Part shown: piece by piece, positions 8,326 to 8,845 of the stretch
Layout of the letters: every line of letters begins with the position of its first letter
How positions within the stretch are numbered: position 1 is the stretch's first letter
Source: Thermoplasmata archaeon
GTDB lineage: Archaea; Thermoplasmatota; Thermoplasmata; Lutacidiplasmatales; UBA184
Assembly (NCBI GenBank): GCA_030044475.1
Contig: JASHVP010000134.1
Location: 1 to 8,845 of the forward strand
Direction of reading: 5' to 3'
DNA length: 8,845 bases
Translations under genes and position numbers: made by a program
The notes under the pieces: generated by a model
The model's database searches: none
Told to the model about the DNA's origin: nothing
The model's input: the letters and a program-made list of their open reading frames with translations, nothing else

Positions 8326-8845
8326 GTGCGGACCGTGGTCCGGGTCACGGAGCGGGTCGAGGAGACGCCGTCCACCGTGACCCTGCGCTTCCCGTTCGCG
8401 TCGGCGGCCGCGCCCGGGCAGTTCGTCATGCTGTGGATCCCCGGGGACGACGAACTGCCGATGTCGCTCTCGTACGTCGACGACCTTCAGAAGGGGGTGA
8501 CCGTGAAGGCCATGGGGGCGAGCAGTCGCCAGATCCAGTCGATCGCGCCCGGCGACTGGGTCGGGCTCCGCGGACCGTACGGGAACCGGTTCGACCTCAC
8601 GCCCCGGCGTCTGCTCGTGGTCGCCGGGGGGTCGGGGGCCGCGGTCCTCGCCCCCGGGGCGGAGCGGGTCGTCGCCACCGGCGGATCGGTCGTGGTCGCC
8701 CTGGGGGCGACCCGGGCTCCGGAGTTGCTGTTCCGACGGCGGTTCGCGGAAATGGGAGCCCGGGTCGAGGTCGCCACCGATGACGGCTCCGCCGGATTCG
8801 CGGGCTTCGTGACGGGCGTGGCGGAGCGCCTCCTCGCCGAGCAAC
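8326..8845 (+). CDS. pyrK: Dihydroorotate dehydrogenase electron-transfer subunit PyrK (partial, 3' end outside window)
   Basis: The 173 residues visible are the N-terminal and middle parts of PyrK, the FAD/2Fe-2S subunit of class 1B dihydroorotate dehydrogenase and a ferredoxin-reductase-fold protein. The beta-barrel shows APGQFVMLW (29-37), a flavin-binding LPMSLSY segment (44-50) and LRGPYGNRF (81-89). The nucleotide-binding domain begins with VVAGGSGAAVLAP (98-110), followed by LGATRAPELLF (126-136) and a TDDGSAGFAGFVT segment (151-163). The four cysteines that bind the iron-sulphur cluster lie further on in this family, beyond the window, and no Cys occurs in the visible part. The arginine of the RxYS flavin motif is Leu here. 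The GTG start at 8326 is 8 bases after the pyrD stop and gives the family N-terminus. It may be cotranscribed with pyrD or read from the TATA box inside pyrD. Confidence 0.92.
   Translation, partial: MRTVVRVTERVEETPSTVTLRFPFASAAAPGQFVMLWIPGDDELPMSLSYVDDLQKGVTVKAMGASSRQIQSIAPGDWVGLRGPYGNRFDLTPRRLLVVAGGSGAAVLAPGAERVVATGGSVVVALGATRAPELLFRRRFAEMGARVEVATDDGSAGFAGFVTGVAERLLAEQ

Overview
The window is very GC rich and almost fully coding, and it looks archaeal. It carries the proteasome-activating nucleotidase PAN, the archaeal ribosomal protein L10e (uL16), an archaeal-type pantoate kinase, and a SelB-like factor of the archaeal aSelBL kind. Several start codons also lie 25-30 bases from an isolated TATA-like box with no Shine-Dalgarno motif, the arrangement of leaderless archaeal genes. 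The proteins are Arg/Ala rich but lack the extreme acidity of haloarchaeal ones. A high-GC uncultured euryarchaeal lineage, perhaps a Thermoplasmatota group outside the Thermoplasmatales, is the best guess. PAN and pantoate kinase argue against classical Thermoplasma relatives, but the assignment is only an inference.

Layout. (1) Bases 1-391, minus: the N-terminal part of a two-CxxC zinc-ribbon protein with a long Pro/Ala tail, running off the left edge. (2) 521-979, plus: a universal stress protein. (3) 957-1466, minus: ribosomal protein L10e, overlapping the stress-protein gene tail to tail by 23 bases. (4) 1501-2421, minus: pantoate kinase of archaeal CoA synthesis. (5) 2517-3725, plus: PAN, the unfoldase ATPase of the archaeal 20S proteasome. 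(6) 3755-4693, minus: a SelB/EF-Tu-like protein whose GTPase motifs are gone. (7) 4690-7302, minus: the disaggregase ClpB, upstream of and 4 bases overlapping the SelB-like gene, so the two form an operon. (8) 7358-8317, plus: class 1B dihydroorotate dehydrogenase PyrD. (9) 8326 to the right edge, plus: the beginning of its electron-transfer partner PyrK.

Functional themes are protein quality control (ClpB, PAN, stress protein), pyrimidine synthesis (PyrD-PyrK), CoA synthesis and translation. The most interesting points are the translationally coupled clpB-aSelBL pair, which gives a context for a protein of unknown role; single near-palindromic TATA elements that appear to serve two divergent genes (clpB/pyrD, and pantoate kinase/PAN); and a TATA box inside the 3' end of pyrD, where the gene uses its only ATA isoleucine codon exactly where a leaderless pyrK transcript would need a promoter. 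No stretch over 300 bases lacks a gene, and I see no RNA genes, mobile elements or CRISPR arrays.
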